A stretch of 64,000 nucleotides of DNA from Isoetes taiwanensis (taxonomy: Eukaryota; Streptophyta; Lycopodiopsida; Isoetales; Isoetaceae), in contig JAJEKV010000001.1 in NCBI GenBank assembly GCA_021234155.1, forward strand, positions 24,043,189 to 24,107,188, written 5' to 3'. The position numbers and the translations under genes are program-made. Positions 11,640-21,400 of this stretch are shown here, piece by piece (position 1 is the first letter of the stretch; every line of letters starts with the position of its first letter). Under the pieces are notes generated by a model that saw nothing but the letters and a program-made list of their open reading frames with translations, did no database searches and was not told the origin of the DNA.

Positions 11640-12330
11640 GGGGCAAAGGTGCGTGGAGTTCTATAGGGAATTGATCTGTGAATGTCCTTTTGCAACAAAC
11701 TATACTTGTTGTCGACATTTCTATCGAGCTTCCACTTTTTGCAATTATTGCATAAACCAAATGTTGAGGGTATGAATAGGTCAATACCATTTGTGTAAAC
11801 GACATGTTCTAAATAGTATTGATTAGATAATAGGTGGTGATTATGGAATACTTTAGGCTGAGATTCCACTGCCGGAAGCGGTAATTAACTCTGTGGCATC
11901 AAATGCCATAAACCTAAACTACCATAGCCAGATGCATATGATTCCACTACGGCAAAGGCAGTTGTTCCACAAGAAATCTCTTCCGTTAGTCTGATTCGTG
12001 GCAAGATCTAGAGAGGGGTAATTGTTTCTGGTGCAAAGGGCCGGGAGGATTCCCCTGACAGTTAATCGATTTTTTTAGCGTACACATCATCTTCCAAAGC
12101 AAAACCCGATGCTTAATTGCCGCTGTTAGTGGAATCAGAGAAAACAACGGAAGTTTTAAATCGTTCATTTGGATTGGTCAGCTTCTAACTTCCAGGCATC
12201 AATTGACGCCAGTGGAATCTCACCCTTAGAATCTCCAAAATCATGCTAGATCAACCTATATAATTTGTGAGAGATTTCCCTACCATGCATGGCCTATGAT
12301 AATCCTTTTTATGTTCTAATCTCTTTTACG
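11640..12330. other. Unannotated spacer
   Basis: No recognised coding frame. The motif GATTCCACT occurs at about 11865 and 11941, with a reverse-complement form (AGTGGAATC) near 12128 and 12212, hinting at a decayed inverted-repeat element. I could not define its ends. Confidence 0.3.
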
Positions 12331-12344
12331 TTCTTCATATTCCA

Positions 12345-12700
12345 ACACTATATAAGTTGCAAGTGTCGAACTTGGTATACCTTGCACACTCCATATTATT
12401 ATATAGTCTACTAGAGGAACAAAGAAGTACAATCAAAATCAACATATTATATGGGACGAGCATCATATCTCTTGCTTCACATAGACAACCTGCTCGTCCA
12501 TGAAGATCATGCATACAAATATAATAATGGTTACTATAATGATTGAGCATTGGGTATGATCCACAAAGTGCACTCATAGCAACGAAGTAGTGGCGCCACA
12601 TGACTACATGCACTAAGAGTAAAAACAAAGGTAACCCAATTTGGGCTTAGGCCATTATATTGCATGTCATAGGAAAGATTTAGAACTTTGATATCATTCC
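12345..12700 (-). pseudogene. Relic of a PLS-type PPR (pentatricopeptide repeat) gene, 3' part
   Basis: Two minus-strand frames together match the end of a plant organelle RNA-editing type PPR protein. At about 12560-12700 the frame reads SPNWVTFV...LSACSHV, the hallmark of a PPR L-type motif. At about 12350-12530 a shifted frame holds CMHDLHGRAGCLCEAR, corresponding to the usual CMVDLLGRAG..DEA segment before the E motif. The two halves are out of frame and stops follow, so this is a decayed copy. Only the final repeats and the start of the E region remain; no DYW domain is visible. Functional copies would act in plastids or mitochondria. Confidence 0.65.
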
Positions 12701-12734
12701 CATGGCTCACAGTCGCTGATGACAATATTTTAAT

Positions 12735-13880
12735 GGGTATTTTATAAAAAATGAGACCGATGCTTCCATTGCATACATGTTAATAATGATGCTTCCCAAA
12801 GCAATATCCTTGGGTCCTAAGACATATGGGTATACATGGTAAATATCCTAAAGTTGAACGTTGCTATTTCGCATAATAAAGATGGCAACAAAATATAGAA
12901 ACCATCTAACCCTCCGAAATCAACTGTGTTAAATCGATTAAAGAATCAACTGTGTTAAATCGATTAAAGAATCAATTGAGAAACACGGAGTTGAGGAGGA
13001 GATACGGAATGAACTTGCTGGTAGTCAGCGGTGCTACAGTAATTCGGTCAACGACTTTGCTACAACGTCTTGCAAATGATTGGAAATTTGTTTTGAACAT
13101 AAATTGGACGAAATATTCCACATGCATGAACTAGAAGTTCGTTCTGCATGAATTCCATAGGTGCGTGTAAGAACCACGTACATATCCAAGCATGTGCAAT
13201 GCACGAAAGGCATTTGTGGGACAATATACTTCTTATCTACTTGCATTCCTACAAGAAGACAAATAGATCATGCTGCAAACCAAAGAATGTACATCTTGTG
13301 TTTATACATTTTTACTTACCAACTAAACCTTGCAACCAAGAATGTTCAATTCTTAGAGTCGTCATTATAGGCAAATAAAAGGTATCCATATCAACCATTT
13401 CTGCCAGTTGCTCAATGCTTTCCTGGAATACAAGAACTCTTGCTAATTCTTGTAAATAAACAAAGAATCCAAAAAGAAGTTGTACAAGATCACATAAGGA
13501 TAAAGCCTATGGATGGTGGATGCCTCTAAATCCACAAAATGTTTGCTCAAAATGCCAAATAAGGAGTGAATACTATATTAGACTGTATATGTGTAGCAAA
13601 GCAATAACATAGAAGCCAGAGTGTCTTGCAGAATCCATCATAATGATTATTGAAATACAGAACCCCTAAGTAAATTAAGGAATCTTTTGAACATCTCTTT
13701 CCTGATCACCAATATCAATCACAATCAATTCCTATTATGTACAGAATGTGTAATTTCTATGCCAAAATGTTTAATAACTGTAAGAAATTCTCATAATGTT
13801 AAAAATTGTCTATAATAACCAAACAATATCCTTGTTAAACAGATATGTGATGATGTTAGGGAGCAGAAAATGTCAAATGA
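12735..13880. other. Spacer with a 26-bp tandem duplication
   Basis: AATCAACTGTGTTAAATCGA begins at 12918 and again at 12944, giving two copies of a 26-bp unit and a partial third. The rest is AT-rich and lacks a recognised gene. A minus-strand frame at 13034-13246 might be a further PPR remnant, but the match is too weak to call. Confidence 0.45.
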
Positions 13881-13888
13881 TGATTCTT

Positions 13889-14855
13889 TCAGGCTTCAAT
13901 GCCAGGAGTTTCATAATATGACAAACACCACTTCACAAAGTTCTTCAAGTCAGTCTGCAAAGTTGTTACAAGACTGGTACCCAATTTTGTTGCAAGGCTT
14001 ATATTTGCATGAGTATAAGTTACATCACCATTTCTTAGCATCTTAATGACATTTCTTATAGCCTTTACTAGCAGGTGCTTCTCCAAAATATCAACTAAAA
14101 TAGGCACATGGACTAGATGAGATGCCAAGATTAAAGACCCTTAGTTATGCAGGTCCCTTTTATTTACCTCCATTTCCAGTGCTCTTTGTTGCAATAACAA
14201 TTGATCTTAAGCATCTTAAAACAATGTTATCTATGTATGCAAAGGGTTTGGGCCTTGAAAAATGTCGATTGCCCTCCCTTTGAGTATATCTTTTGTGAAA
14301 AGGAAGTAAGCCATGTCAGGTCTACCCCAAGGACCATATACAGTAAAAAACCTCAAAGTAGTCATAGAAAATTTGTATATATGATTATAATTGTGTGCAA
14401 TTTCCTCTCCTGCATTCTTAGTGACATCATACAAACTACTGGTTTATCAGTCCTGTCATCCTCTGAGAAAGGAACTTAGTGTTTAATCCATACACAGCGC
14501 TTGAAGAAGCCCAAACAACTGCAGATTGAGGATTGACCACTTCACATGCTTCAAATAGTGTGAAAAGGCCATGAATATTGCTGTGGTATATGAGCTAGGA
14601 TTTTGCAGAATAAATGTAACACTAAACTACCTATGCTGCAAGATACATTACATGATCAAAAAGTCTCTTGAGCAGACCTATTTCAATTATGTCCTCTTCA
14701 ACAACATATATATTTAGCAGGAGATCTTGCTTGGATCTTTTCAAGGATGGATCCTAATAGTCAAAAAAATTATTAATACAATGACTTCATCTCCTCATTT
14801 TTTCAATGCAATAGAAACAAGGTGTCCACAACACTCTACACCTGTGATATAGATA
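13889..14855 (-). pseudogene. UDP-glucuronate 4-epimerase (GAE) pseudogene
   Basis: Minus-strand frames line up in order with plant GAE, the Golgi type II enzyme that makes UDP-galacturonate for pectin. From the 5' side: a Rossmann remnant with SIALKK and GDEV (about 14800-14850); a CEVVNPQSAVVWASSSAVYG stretch (about 14500-14550); then AGEEIAHNYNHIY, LRFFTVYGPWGRPDMAYFLF and TKDILKG (14240-14434); and finally the C-terminal NGDVTYTHANISLA and FVKWCLSYY (13889-14070). The catalytic YxxxK region survives as YDVTK, but several stops and frameshifts separate the blocks. The segment between the YGPWGRP region and the C-terminus is mostly lost. No introns are evident, which fits a copy of the normally intronless GAE genes. 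Identity is firm; function is lost. Confidence 0.85.
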
Positions 14856-14916
14856 TTTTCAAGCTTAGAATGGTGCCCATAAAGGGAATCCATAACCCCA
14901 CAACAACCCTTAGCAA

Positions 14917-15518
14917 CATGGAATAATTTAAGGGAACTTAGCTATTTGGCGATTTTTTAGCACATTTTCAAAAAAAAAAAGGCTAAAGTAAATGGAAAAA
15001 ATTGGAAAAAAAATAATAAATTTAGCTTAACGTTTTTCGGGACTGCACCAACCCTGCAGCTCTTTAGCCAAACGCTAGAAAGTAAGAGGGTGAAATATTG
15101 TATTGTTTAGCTAAACCATAGAAACTTTTAGAATGAATTTCGGGGTAATTTAGCTAACATCATTCTAGTTTATATGAAATATATGATTAGTAGTTTAGTT
15201 TCTAGCATTATGAATTAATTTGAGTCCTAGACTTTGCTAGTTAGCATTATTTTAAAATATTTCCATAAAGAAAATGACCAAAATAAGTGGAATATATTGA
15301 AAACAAGTATAGTAATTTGGCTTAATATTTTCTGTTTGCCACATCATAGAAATTTTTGGGATGATGTTTGGGTTAGTTTAGCTAAACGCTAGAAAGTATG
15401 AGAGGAAAAATGTGTAGTGTTTAGCTAAACCACAGAAAGTTTTGGTATTAATATCGAGCAAGTTTAGCTAAAGCCATTTTGGCTAATAAGAAATATGCGA
15501 TTAGTAATTTATTCCCTG
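14917..15518 (+). mobile_element. Non-autonomous hAT element (MITE), copy A
   Basis: A 602-bp non-coding element is bounded by perfect 8-bp direct repeats, CTTAGCAA at 14909-14916 and 15519-15526. Its ends are short imperfect inverted repeats (CATGGAATAA at the left; CAGGGAATAAA read inward from the right). An 8-bp duplication and CAGGG-like ends are typical of hAT elements. The interior is AT-rich, full of TTTAGCTAAA/TTTGGCTAAA motifs, and has an internal direct duplication (about 14985-15200 and 15275-15510). A homologous copy in opposite orientation lies at 30369-30944. Confidence 0.8.
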
Positions 15519-15529
15519 CTTAGCAAAGT

Positions 15530-16830
15530 ACCATAATATAGCAGGCGGACAACTAAAGATGTAATTCTTTTCAAAGTCAACCATAGTAGACCTTAAGTTA
15601 AGTAAAACATGAAAATTACTATGCGAAGAAAAAGAAAGGGATGAACAAGATACATGACAACCTTCTGATGTTTTTGAAGGTTTCTCGCATTTGCCCATGG
15701 ATATTTCTTTGTCCTTCAGCTCCAAATAATTAGCCGACCACATATAAAACTTGAACATTTAAAATCATGATAGTTTTTTGTTACAAACTCTTTCCAAGTC
15801 ATCTGCATCCTCCATCCTTTAAACCAAGACAAACCTACGGTACTTAAATATTATTCGGAAGCTGTGAATGAAGTGAGATTCTGCAAAGTCCTCCAGGCAT
15901 CTGCAAACCATTGTGAGCATCTGCAAGTCCATCATCTGCAAAGTCCTCGAGGCATCGTCTCTTATCACTTTAGGTTTGTTCATTCCTCTTGGAAGTTATT
16001 GAATAGAAAGTGTTGATATTTGGTAATGCCACAACATTCGAAAACTTTTTACTTTGCAGGATTATCTGACTTTACTAGCCTATGAACATTTTGCAGAATC
16101 ACCTGTTGGATGTTGCTATAAATGCAGTAGTCATGGTTGCTTTCCGAAGTTACTGCTTGCCAAATGAAAATCAGAATGGTGAAAGGTGAACAAGTGAAGT
16201 ATTTAGGCTGCACATAATTGTACAAGGTAATAGAGATGGCGACTGGTGATATTAATGATGTATAGTTTCAACCTTTATTGATTGTACGATGATTTATATA
16301 TAGGAAAACACATTGTGATGCTATTTGCCATATGTGTGCCATTCTGCATGCCAGCATGGAAATGACAAGGTAAACTTTTCTTAATACACCATTTTATCAT
16401 CCCCTCATAATACAGTTTCTGGGCCTATAGAAACAATACATAGATGTTTTTGAGATGTTAATGCGAGGATTTGCCCAGATGCCATCAGGGGAGTTTCAAT
16501 CTAATAATTTTGAGGGTTAACATTTTCAGACAAATTGAAGCGAGCTGGAGTGATTTCATGGATAGGACATGTTGTCCTGTTCTATTATAATTTACTTTTT
16601 TTTTATGTACCGAACGGATAAGGAGATGAGAATACTTTTGAAATCAGTTGTTGGGTACAACTAAACATTTTTTATTTGTCCAATATATCTAGTGATAATA
16701 GAAATTGTCCAACATTTTAGCATTGATATCAATTTAAGTTCGAGACAAGTATATTTAATCCGGAGCTCACTTCACAAAATAATCTTCAAAACTTCTTATT
16801 CCTTGAGGGACTACATAAACTGCCAAATTA
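15530..16830. other. Unannotated spacer
   Basis: No recognised gene. A short internal repeat, (G/A)GCATCTGCAA and ATCTGCAAAGTCCTC, recurs between 15880 and 15960. The 85-codon minus frame at 15501-15758 overlaps the end of the hAT element and is not supported as a gene. Confidence 0.35.
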
Positions 16831-16834
16831 AAAT

Positions 16835-16966
16835 GTGATATCCTGGGGAGCGATGACTGGAGGATATGCGCAACACGGAGAATGTACTCAGGCATTAAAA
16901 TGCTTTGAGAATATTTGGATTAGAGGGCAACCCTCTCTTGCATCAGCAACTTATTTCATAGGAATG
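16835..16966 (+). pseudogene. Single-motif relic of a PPR gene
   Basis: About 44 codons read VISWGAMTGGYAQHGECTQA followed by LKCFENIW, the canonical plant PLS-type PPR motif in which ISWNAMI..GYAQHG..EAL.LFE.M is the usual form. There is no start codon, no neighbouring repeat in frame, and TGA/TAA codons occur nearby. It is an isolated fragment on the strand opposite to the PPR relic at 12345-12700, so the two probably have separate origins. Confidence 0.6.
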
Positions 16967-17012
16967 TAAAATTAGCTAGTGTAGCCTATATGCCATCAAA
17001 GATAGGTACCAC

Positions 17013-17127
17013 TTAAGAGGAGGATAACCCCTCCCTTGAGTGGGTTATGCAAAATAACCCACGAGGCCGTTAGGCCGAGTGGGTTATTTTGCATAGCCCA
17101 CGAAAGGGAGGGGTTGGCCTCCCTTAA
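17013..17127. mobile_element. TTAA-bounded foldback element (long hairpin)
   Basis: A nearly complete palindrome with arms of about 50 bp and a spacer of a few bases centred near 17071. The inner arms are TGGGTTATGCAAAATAACCC and its reverse complement; the outer arms are AACCCCTCCCTT and AAGGGAGGGGTT. TTAA is present at both outer ends (17013-17016 and 17124-17127), as expected for an element that duplicates a TTAA target. It has no coding capacity. The right TTAA is shared with the next element. Confidence 0.65.
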
Positions 17128-17923
17128 CCACAGGCCCGAGCGAGTTCTCTGAATCCAACCACAAAAGTTTCAAGCCGTTTGTACGTTTCAAGGCGTCCAC
17201 CAAGGATACTCCAGCTCTCAGGGCAGGTACTTACAAGCCCGAATCTAATACCTTTATTTTTTCTCTGTTATCTTCTTCTTATCCTCTGCGGCAGGAAATG
17301 TGCAGCCTTACGAATTTATTCTTCCTTAACCACAGACCGAGCGAGACTTCTTGTTTCTTCATTTTTTCTCTGTTTCAAGTATGATTTTGAGTGGCAGAAG
17401 AGGCTATGGCAGATCAAGTGGGAAAATTGTCTTGGCTTTCGGAATGATGCCGGATTTGATGCAAGAACAGAGTGAAACTGCCGGATCTGTTGCAAGAAGA
17501 GGGAAAATCACCTTGGCTTCCGGAATGATGCCGGATTTGATGCAAGAACAGAGTGAACCTGCTGGATTTGTTGCAAGAAGAGGGTAGAAGCTGCAAGAAC
17601 AGGGTAGAGCTGCCGGATTTGATGCAAGAACAAGGTGGAGCGGCCGGATTTGATGTTTTAATGCTTTAGATAGTGAGTTTCCGCTGCCGAACCTGATGGA
17701 TTTAGCAGGATTTAGCAGGTTAGATGCTGAGTTTTGCCGCAGCAGAGTGATACAGAGCATCTGTTACAGTCGAATCTTTTCACAGAAGAATATTCGAAAG
17801 GTTATTTTAATAATCCATGGAATATTCTATAAAAACGAATATTCGAGAGATTATCAGATATAACCCCATCAGGATCTAACGGCTGGGAACGGTTGGATTC
17901 AGATAACTCGCGAGGGCCTGTGG
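17128..17923. mobile_element. Non-autonomous inverted-repeat element with ~37-bp TIRs and TTAA flanks
   Basis: The left end (17128-17160) and the right end (17891-17923) are inverted copies of one another over about 33-37 bp. They begin CCACAGGCCC and include CTGAATCCAACC. TTAA lies immediately outside both ends (17124-17127 and 17924-17927). This is consistent with a piggyBac-like target preference, although I cannot assign the family. A second copy of the terminal motif (TTAACCACAGACCGAGCGAG) lies inside at about 17328-17347. The interior includes a minisatellite and no real gene. Confidence 0.6.
17431..17665. repeat. Minisatellite with 81-bp higher-order unit
   Basis: An 81-bp unit starts at 17431 and again at 17512. 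Partial copies of its 33-45 bp sub-unit (GCCGGATTTGATGCAAGAAC) continue to about 17660. The units contain no in-frame stop in several frames, so open frames appear on both strands. These are by-products of the repeat rather than genes. Confidence 0.7.
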
Positions 17924-17934
17924 TTAAGGTTGTA

Positions 17935-18360
17935 TCACCATAAAGGCGGCAAAGCGAGTATTTTTTTTTTGCATGTAGGCAAGCGTTTATGGACCAGAGA
18001 TGCACTTAAACAATGATAAACGCATGTATTTAAAACAATGACATTTGCATATGGGACACACTACAGAGAGATATTTCGAAAGTCAGCCCTGAATTACCCT
18101 ACGCGCCAACTACAGCTTTAAACTTTCATTTTTGGGGATTCTGTCGCTCCTTCCTCTTTTACTATTGCCAGATGCATTTGACAGCTTCGTGACGCTCGTA
18201 TAATAACGAACGACGTGTTTTTGTAATCTAACATGTTGGTTTGTTTTTATTTCACGTCCTGCGACATGGGTTTCTTGCAAGGCACTCAATGTTTAAAAAA
18301 GATTGGCCTGAGAAATACGAGATGTACTTTCTTGTGGGCTCCATTCTGTTCGCTGCGCTT
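17935..18360. other. Upstream flank of the second ABCB gene
   Basis: No gene recognised. This is the likely distal promoter region of the ABCB gene that starts at 18446. Confidence 0.4.
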
Positions 18361-18370
18361 CATATCTGCA

Positions 18371-18377
18371 TATATAG
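18371..18377 (+). promoter_or_regulatory. Putative TATA box of the second ABCB gene
   Basis: TATATAG lies about 70 bases upstream of the ATG at 18446. The leader contains GCAGAGCCTG at 18417-18426, identical to the leader of the first ABCB gene. The assignment is by motif and position only. Confidence 0.35.
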
Positions 18378-18445
18378 TTGACATTGCATCCTAAAATTTA
18401 AGAAGGCAAAGCATATGCAGAGCCTGGAATAGGCATACATCCGAC

Positions 18446-21400
18446 ATGGAAAATAAGTTGCAAAATGCAAAAGCTCAACATGAAAATGAGCTGCAAGAAG
18501 GTGTTGGCACAGATGAAAATGCTGCAGAAAGTAAGGCAGTCAGTCCAATTCATAAGCTTTTTGAGCATGCAGATGGGTATGATTGGGTACTCATGACTAT
18601 TGGGAGCCTTGGAGCCATCGCGCATGGATTGACTCTACCAGCATTTTTTCTTCTATTTGGAGACATGATCAACCAATTTGGTAGCTTGTTGAACAACCCT
18701 CACAAAATGTATCATGAAGTATCCAAGGTACCTCTGCATATGTATCAGTTATATTTTTTTTTGTGTTATACTACAAGTGTCATTTCATGCTGCAGTATGC
18801 TTTATACTTCGTCTACCTGGGCATTGCGAGTTTGGTATCAGCATGGGCAGGTATCACATTATTCTAATGAGAAAAATTACTGGCCATGCACATCTTACCT
18901 ATCTCTTTGTGGAAAACAGAGGTAGCTTGTTGGATGCAAACTGGCGAGCGCCAAACAGCGAGGCTTAGAATTCAATATCTGGAAGCCATGCTCAATCAAG
19001 ATGTTGGCTTCTTTGATACTCATGCACGGACTGGGGATTTAGTGGAAAATATATCAGCTGACGTCCTAGTTATTCAGGAGGCTATTAGTGAAAAAGTATG
19101 TTTCTGCTCCATTGTTGCAACTTTTGCACCTAAGGGTTGGTATTTAAGTTATTTAAATGGCTATGCACAGATGGGTGTCTTTTTACATTTTATTGCCGTA
19201 TTTGTTGGAGGTTTCATAGTTGCATTTAAGTCAACTTGGCAGCTAAGTCTTGTGACACTTGGTATCCTTCCTCTGATAGCTATTTCTGGTGGACTGTATG
19301 CTTACAGTATGCTAAATCTTACATCAAAAAGCAAGGAAGCATATGCAGTTGCAGGAAACATTGCAGAACAGGTATATTACTGAAATTTCCCCAAAGGTTT
19401 TTTGATGGCACAAGAGAGAAGACAATGTTGTTCTGATACTTTGTTAGCCAGGCTATTTCGCAGGCACGAATTGTTTACTCATTTGTTGGAGAGATGAAAA
19501 CAATTAGCACTTATTCTCGAGCCTTGGAAACCGCACTTCCTTTGGGTTATAAGGCCGGGTTAGCCAAGGGATTGGCTTTAGGATGTACATATACAATCCT
19601 CTGTGGTTGCTGGGCATTATTGTTCTGGTATGGGGGTGTCCTGATCAGGAAAGGCCAGGTGAATGGAGGCAAGGTTTTGGCAGGAATATTTTCAGTCATC
19701 TTTGGCGGCCTGTATGTATACAGTTTGAGTAAATGGATTGCATCCAGAACTTGATCTATTATATTAACTTTAATTTGCTTTGTCGTGAAGTGCTTTGGGC
19801 CAAGCAGCTCCCAGTATTGCAACTTTTTCAAAGGCAAGAGCAGCTCGTTATCAACTTATGCAGTTGATTGATCATAAACCTCTTATACATGGGAATAAAC
19901 ACGAGGGCAAAGTATTACCTGTTGTTCAAGGAAACATTGAATTCTGCAATGTTTTCTTCAGTTACCCTTCAAGGCCTGACATTACCATATTCAAAGATCT
20001 GTGCCTTAAAATTCCAGCAGGAAACACTGTGGCAATTGTTGGTGAGAGTGGTTCTGGCAAGAGCACCGTTATTTCACTTGTTGAGAGATTCTATGATCCT
20101 ACCTCAGGTACCAAAGGAACAAAGGGGATTAATTTGTCTTTTAAATTTTTGTTTTAACTTTGAAAGTCCTTATACGTTGATCTGTGCAGGGAAGGTCCTG
20201 GTTGATAACCATGATATTAGAACCTTAAAGCTAGATTGGCTGAGGCAACAAATGGGTTTAGTCAATCAGGAGCCAGCTTTATTTGCAACAACAATTGAGA
20301 AAAACATTCTCTATGGAAAGCAGGATGCAACATTGAGTGATATTGAAGAGGCCACAAAATTGGCCAATGCACATGCTTTTATCAGCCAGCTTCCAGAGGG
20401 ATACCGTACTCAGGTTTGGTTATGGACAAATCATGTGGGAACTGCGTATTTTACAAATGCTTGTAATTCCTCGATGCTCATAGCTTTTTGTAAAAACAGG
20501 TTGGTGAACGGGGTGTCCAGCTTTCTGGTGGACAAAAGCAGAGGGTCGCAATAGCAAGAGCAATGCTAAGAAATCCTTCTATTCTTCTTCTGGATGAAGC
20601 CACAAGTGCTTTAGATGCAGAATCAGAACATGCTGTCCAAGAAGCCTTGGTTCATCTCATGATAGGGAGGACAACAGTAATTGTTGCACATCGTCTATCA
20701 ACTATTCAGAATGCAGATCTAATTGCTGTTTTGCATCAAGGTACCATTGTTGAATTAGGGACGCATAATGATCTCATTGCCAAAGGAGATTCTGGTGCAT
20801 ATGCTGCTCTTTTTAAGTTGCAAGCAATGATGAAAGACGAAGACACATATGGAGAGAAAGAAGATGGGTTTGTTTTCTTTCGATATTACAGTTTCTTATA
20901 GTTTGTCATTGTTAGTAATATCTATTTTTATGATGTATTTTGTATTATATGTTTACAGAATGTTGAAACGATATCCTTCTGATAAGTCATCAAGTATAGA
21001 CATTAAGGGTGGGAGTAAACGATTGGGTTTTAGCAGGCGAAAGAGTTCGTTCAGTCGCCAATCCAGTACAGCTTCAGATCATCTGAGAATTGTGGAAAGC
21101 ATTGAACATGATGAGGATGGAACGATGTCTAAAGCTTACTTTTGGAGGTTACTGGAGTTAAATGCACCTGAATGGTATTTCTTCCTAGTCGGAACAATAG
21201 GGGCTATGCTTGCTGGAGTGGTCACTCCTATATTTGGCTTCCTTCTTGCTTCAAATATCAATCTGTTTTATGATTTGGACTTCCATCACATGAAAAAGGA
21301 GATTGCAAAAAACTGCCTTATTTTCATCCTTTTGGGAGCTGCATCTTTTGTAGTGTTTTTGGTTGACCATTACTTTTTTGCCATTGCCGGGGAGAATCTT

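Noticed and set aside
12917-12971. A CRISPR-like array
   Set aside because: Only two 26-bp units without spacers, in a eukaryotic context; it is a simple tandem duplication.
13034-13246. Possible extra PPR repeats upstream of the 12345-12700 relic
   Set aside because: Only a faint resemblance (CLDMYV); it lacks the expected surrounding residues.
17404-17760. 118-codon minus-strand ORF and its plus-strand partners
   Set aside because: Produced by the 81-bp minisatellite, whose units lack stops in several frames.
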